13,920 nucleotides of DNA from Candidatus Gastranaerophilales bacterium (GTDB taxonomy: Bacteria > Cyanobacteriota > Vampirovibrionia > Gastranaerophilales > Gastranaerophilaceae), in contig JAJQHF010000270.1 of assembly GCA_021199975.1 (NCBI GenBank), forward strand, positions 1 to 13,920. Reading direction: 5' to 3'. The notes beneath the pieces are model-generated. The model was not told the origin of the DNA. It did no database searches and saw only the letters and a list, made by a program, of their open reading frames with translations. Positions 11,448 through 13,920 of this stretch are shown piece by piece; positions within the stretch are counted from its first letter, which is position 1; each line of letters begins with the position of its first letter. The position numbers and the translations under genes were made by a program.

Positions 11448-13920
11448 ATGGATGGAATTAATAATATCTATAATGTAAATTCATTAAAATTTGAAAATAA
11501 AAAACGAAAAAAAGATGAAACTGTAAAAAAAACAATCCAAACAAAAACAGGGGATTTATCCGAACAGATGGCATATTTAGGTGCTATAAACAGGATTAAT
11601 ATTAAAAAACCTGCTTCTTCTGACTCACAAAAAAGAATTTTATCTGATGAAAAGTTATTTAATAATTCTGATTTTATGAAAGAAGCCGGAACTAAAATTC
11701 CAAAGGTTGAATCAAGTGAAGTTATAACTTTGCAAAGTGGTGAAACTATTTCTGTTTCAGATTATATTTCATTAATAGCTCAACAAGAAGTCGGCTTTGA
11801 AACTGAAGAAGAATATCAACAATATGTAATTCAAGCAATGGCAGAAAACCTTGAATCCATGAAACAAATATTCCAAACTCAAAATGACGGAGATGGAATA
11901 ATAGCAAAAGGATTTAATGGTTTAAAAGAATTAACAGGGCTTGGAATTTCTTCTAAAGATATTGAAAATATTATTACGGAACAAGAAGAAATAATTAATC
12001 AATTAACTTTGGCTATGCAAGGTCAAAGCGATTTTACTTTTGAAGAAGCATACGAACAATATACAGATACAAAATTCTCAACTGAAAAAATTGACAATTA
12101 CATGAGAACATCAAATGTTGCAAGTGCAATAAACTCAGCTTGCTATTATGATAAAGATTATGCAGATAAACTTGAAAAAACGACAGGGAAATCCGTTAAT
12201 GAAATAAATCAAGAATTTGCACTTTGTCAAAATGAGGTTTTAGGAAAAAGCCGGGCAGCTCAAAATTTGGTTGATAAATACTCAGCCTCTCAAGAAGGCT
12301 TTGCAGATAAATTATCTTCTGTAATTTCAACTGCAGGTATGGTTTCTATCGCTGCAGGTGCAATTGTTTCATTTATACCTGGAGGTGCAGCTATAGGTGT
12401 ACCTTTAATGACAGCGGGTAAATGGGCAGCATTTGGCGGTATGTTAACCGATAACGCTATTGATTTAGTTGACCGCTCAACAGATAAAGATGGTTTAACA
12501 GGTGATGAAGTTAAAAATTTGGCACTGGAAACCGGTGTTGAATTAGTTTCTTATGCGGCAGGACGGGGAATAGGAAGATTAACAAACGGATTAAATACCA
12601 TGATTGTTAACGAGGCAACCAGACAAGGTGTCGGAAAAGTCGGTTCGTATGTTTTAGGTCAAGCAGCCGAAACTGTTTCCGATACGGCATTATCCTTAAC
12701 AGCTGATTATGCAATTGCACAAGGTCAATCCTTAATTACAACCGGAGAAATGATTGATTGGGATGATTATTGGTCTGCCGACAGATTCTTAGGTGAAGGC
12801 AGAAACCAATTAATGGGTATTCTGACAGGTTTATCATCATCTAAAGTTAGTGCATATTATCAAGGAGTTATTGCAGCTGCACAAGGCAAAATCCAAGCAG
12901 GAGATATAGATGGTGCAAAATCTTATTTAAAACAAAGCGGTTTAGGTCAATATGCAAGCGGAACTAAATTTAATAATTTAGAAGCAAGTGCCAATATGCC
13001 AAAAATTATGACTGAAGTTAATGCAAAAATTCAATCAGGTGATATTGAAGGTGCTAAACAAATTTTATCTGATAACGGACTTTCAAGCCATACAAAAGGC
13101 AAAAACTTTACTTCAATAGAACGGCAAGCTCATATTTCAAAAGCTCAAGATATGATAATTGCAGGTGATGTTGAAGGTGCTAAACAATATTTAAATGATA
13201 ATGGATTAGAAAAATATTCAACAGGCGATAAATTTAAATCTGTTCAAGCTCAAGCTAATGCACCTCAAATTATAGCAGAAGCTCAAAGAATGATTTTAGA
13301 AGGCAGCGAAAAAGAAGCTCAACAATATCTTAAAGAGCAAGGTTTACCAGATTATGCCGCAAGAGATAATTTCTATCAATTAACTATTCAAACCAAAGCT
13401 CCGCAAGTAATGAGCGAAGTTGAAAAATTAATTCTTAAAGGCGATGAGGCAGGAGCTAAACAATATTTAAAAGATAACGGATTTAAAGAATATACAAATA
13501 ATGAAAAATTCAACACGATTGTTGAAAACATTAAAACTGCGAACATTCAAGCTCAAGCCGTTGAAACTGCCGGAACAATGATTTTGGAGGGTAAATTTGA
13601 AGAAGCCAGAAAACTTTTAGAAGATAGCGGATTAGAAGTTGATGATGAAAGTTTTAAGGCTTTAAGTGATGAAATTTTGGTTACAAAAACTGAAGATGAA
13701 ATTAATGGAGATGAAGTTAAGACATCTCAAGAAGAAGTAAAAGATAATAAAAAAACGGTTTTGGCTTCAGATGAACAAGAAAATATCAGTTTTAAAAGTT
13801 CTACAGATTCTGATAAAGAATTTACATCACTTTCTAATGAAGAATTTGAAAAGCTTAAAGAAAAAATTGACGAAAAGTTAGAGCAAAATCCGGAGTTACG
13901 AAAATATACAGATTTATCTG
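11448..13920 (+). CDS. Large repeat-containing protein, possibly a secreted or surface effector (partial, 3' end missing)
   Basis: The frame is open from the ATG at 11448 to the window edge (824 codons and one base), so the C-terminus is unseen. The ribosome site is a weak AAGG at 11434-11437. There is no N-terminal signal peptide; the first 60 residues are polar and basic, with MAYLGAINR at 41-49. Residues about 100-290 are mostly helical. A Gly/Ala-rich hydrophobic segment (about 293-340, VSIAAGAIVSFIPGGAAIG at its centre) looks able to insert in a membrane. It is followed by an acidic stretch STDKDGLTGDE (344-354), loosely like a calcium loop. Six helical repeats of about 45 aa occupy 472-744, and after 750 the chain is acidic and low in complexity. 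I recognise no enzymatic domain. The architecture suggests an effector or surface protein exported by a non-Sec route, but this is inference. Confidence 0.85.
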   Translation, partial: MDGINNIYNVNSLKFENKKRKKDETVKKTIQTKTGDLSEQMAYLGAINRINIKKPASSDSQKRILSDEKLFNNSDFMKEAGTKIPKVESSEVITLQSGETISVSDYISLIAQQEVGFETEEEYQQYVIQAMAENLESMKQIFQTQNDGDGIIAKGFNGLKELTGLGISSKDIENIITEQEEIINQLTLAMQGQSDFTFEEAYEQYTDTKFSTEKIDNYMRTSNVASAINSACYYDKDYADKLEKTTGKSVNEINQEFALCQNEVLGKSRAAQNLVDKYSASQEGFADKLSSVISTAGMVSIAAGAIVSFIPGGAAIGVPLMTAGKWAAFGGMLTDNAIDLVDRSTDKDGLTGDEVKNLALETGVELVSYAAGRGIGRLTNGLNTMIVNEATRQGVGKVGSYVLGQAAETVSDTALSLTADYAIAQGQSLITTGEMIDWDDYWSADRFLGEGRNQLMGILTGLSSSKVSAYYQGVIAAAQGKIQAGDIDGAKSYLKQSGLGQYASGTKFNNLEASANMPKIMTEVNAKIQSGDIEGAKQILSDNGLSSHTKGKNFTSIERQAHISKAQDMIIAGDVEGAKQYLNDNGLEKYSTGDKFKSVQAQANAPQIIAEAQRMILEGSEKEAQQYLKEQGLPDYAARDNFYQLTIQTKAPQVMSEVEKLILKGDEAGAKQYLKDNGFKEYTNNEKFNTIVENIKTANIQAQAVETAGTMILEGKFEEARKLLEDSGLEVDDESFKALSDEILVTKTEDEINGDEVKTSQEEVKDNKKTVLASDEQENISFKSSTDSDKEFTSLSNEEFEKLKEKIDEKLEQNPELRKYTDLS
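12861..13679 (+). repeat. Six tandem helical repeats of about 45 aa in the large protein
   Basis: Units begin near residues 472, 517, 562, 605, 651 and 700. The shared pattern is a first helix ending in I-x-x-G-D, then (I/V)-(D/E)-GAK-x-YL, a short D-N-G-L turn, and a K-F or N-F followed by a linking helix. GAK(Q/S) is seen in units 1, 2, 3 and 5; unit 4 has EAQQ and unit 6 has EARK. The two-helix layout resembles TPR- or Sel1-like solenoids but is longer than the 34-aa TPR. Units have diverged at the DNA level, so the expansion is not recent. Confidence 0.85.

Overview
The window is AT-rich, uses the standard genetic code (TGA is a real stop, for example at 9584-9586) and mixes ordinary bacterial housekeeping genes with a short accessory islet. 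The large, repeat-bearing, signal-less protein at the right end and the generally low GC recall gut Gastranaerophilales (Melainabacteria/Vampirovibrionia) genomes. That placement is only an impression; nothing here proves it. Left part (1-3966): fusA (EF-G) is a single-gene unit on the minus strand, closed by a perfect hairpin terminator. Divergent from it are a small unrecognised gene and asnS (asparaginyl-tRNA synthetase). Middle part (3967-7078): an accessory islet between asnS and gmk. It begins with a near-consensus promoter and a leader of about 140 nt that contains a hairpin and an intrinsic terminator with interchangeable arms, so it is either an attenuator or a small RNA. Next is a gene for a papain-fold deamidase-type toxin (Tox-PL-like, Cys-His-Asp triad visible). 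Converging on it, with a 4-bp overlap of the 3' ends, are three tandem paralogous genes for unrecognised proteins of 108-114 aa, each with its own extended -10 promoter. Copies one and three share a nearly identical 245-bp block, so recent duplication or gene conversion is clear. Then come two tandem paralogous 70-aa XRE-type regulators. Each is preceded by a pair of 15-bp dyad operators (consensus RYTAGTnnnACTARC) exactly 25 bp apart and placed identically relative to the start codon, with probable leaderless promoters. Finally there is a free-standing 84-aa LuxR-type HTH protein on the plus strand whose putative promoter overlaps one of these operators. Right-centre (7121-10652): a compact operon of gmk, coaBC, a Nif3-family gene, a gene for a small exported protein and rsmD, with overlaps or translational coupling at every junction. 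It covers GMP phosphorylation, coenzyme A synthesis and 16S rRNA methylation. It runs convergently into a membrane-anchored LysM gene whose 3' end overlaps rsmD. Right end (11224-13920): the LysM gene's promoter, an intergenic region with a hairpin directly followed by a run of ten C, and then the first 824 codons of a large protein cut by the window edge. This protein has a hydrophobic Gly/Ala-rich centre and six helical repeats of about 45 aa. The best candidate for something undescribed is the islet: a toxin-like deamidase, a triplicated convergent partner family, and duplicated autoregulators with conserved paired operators.
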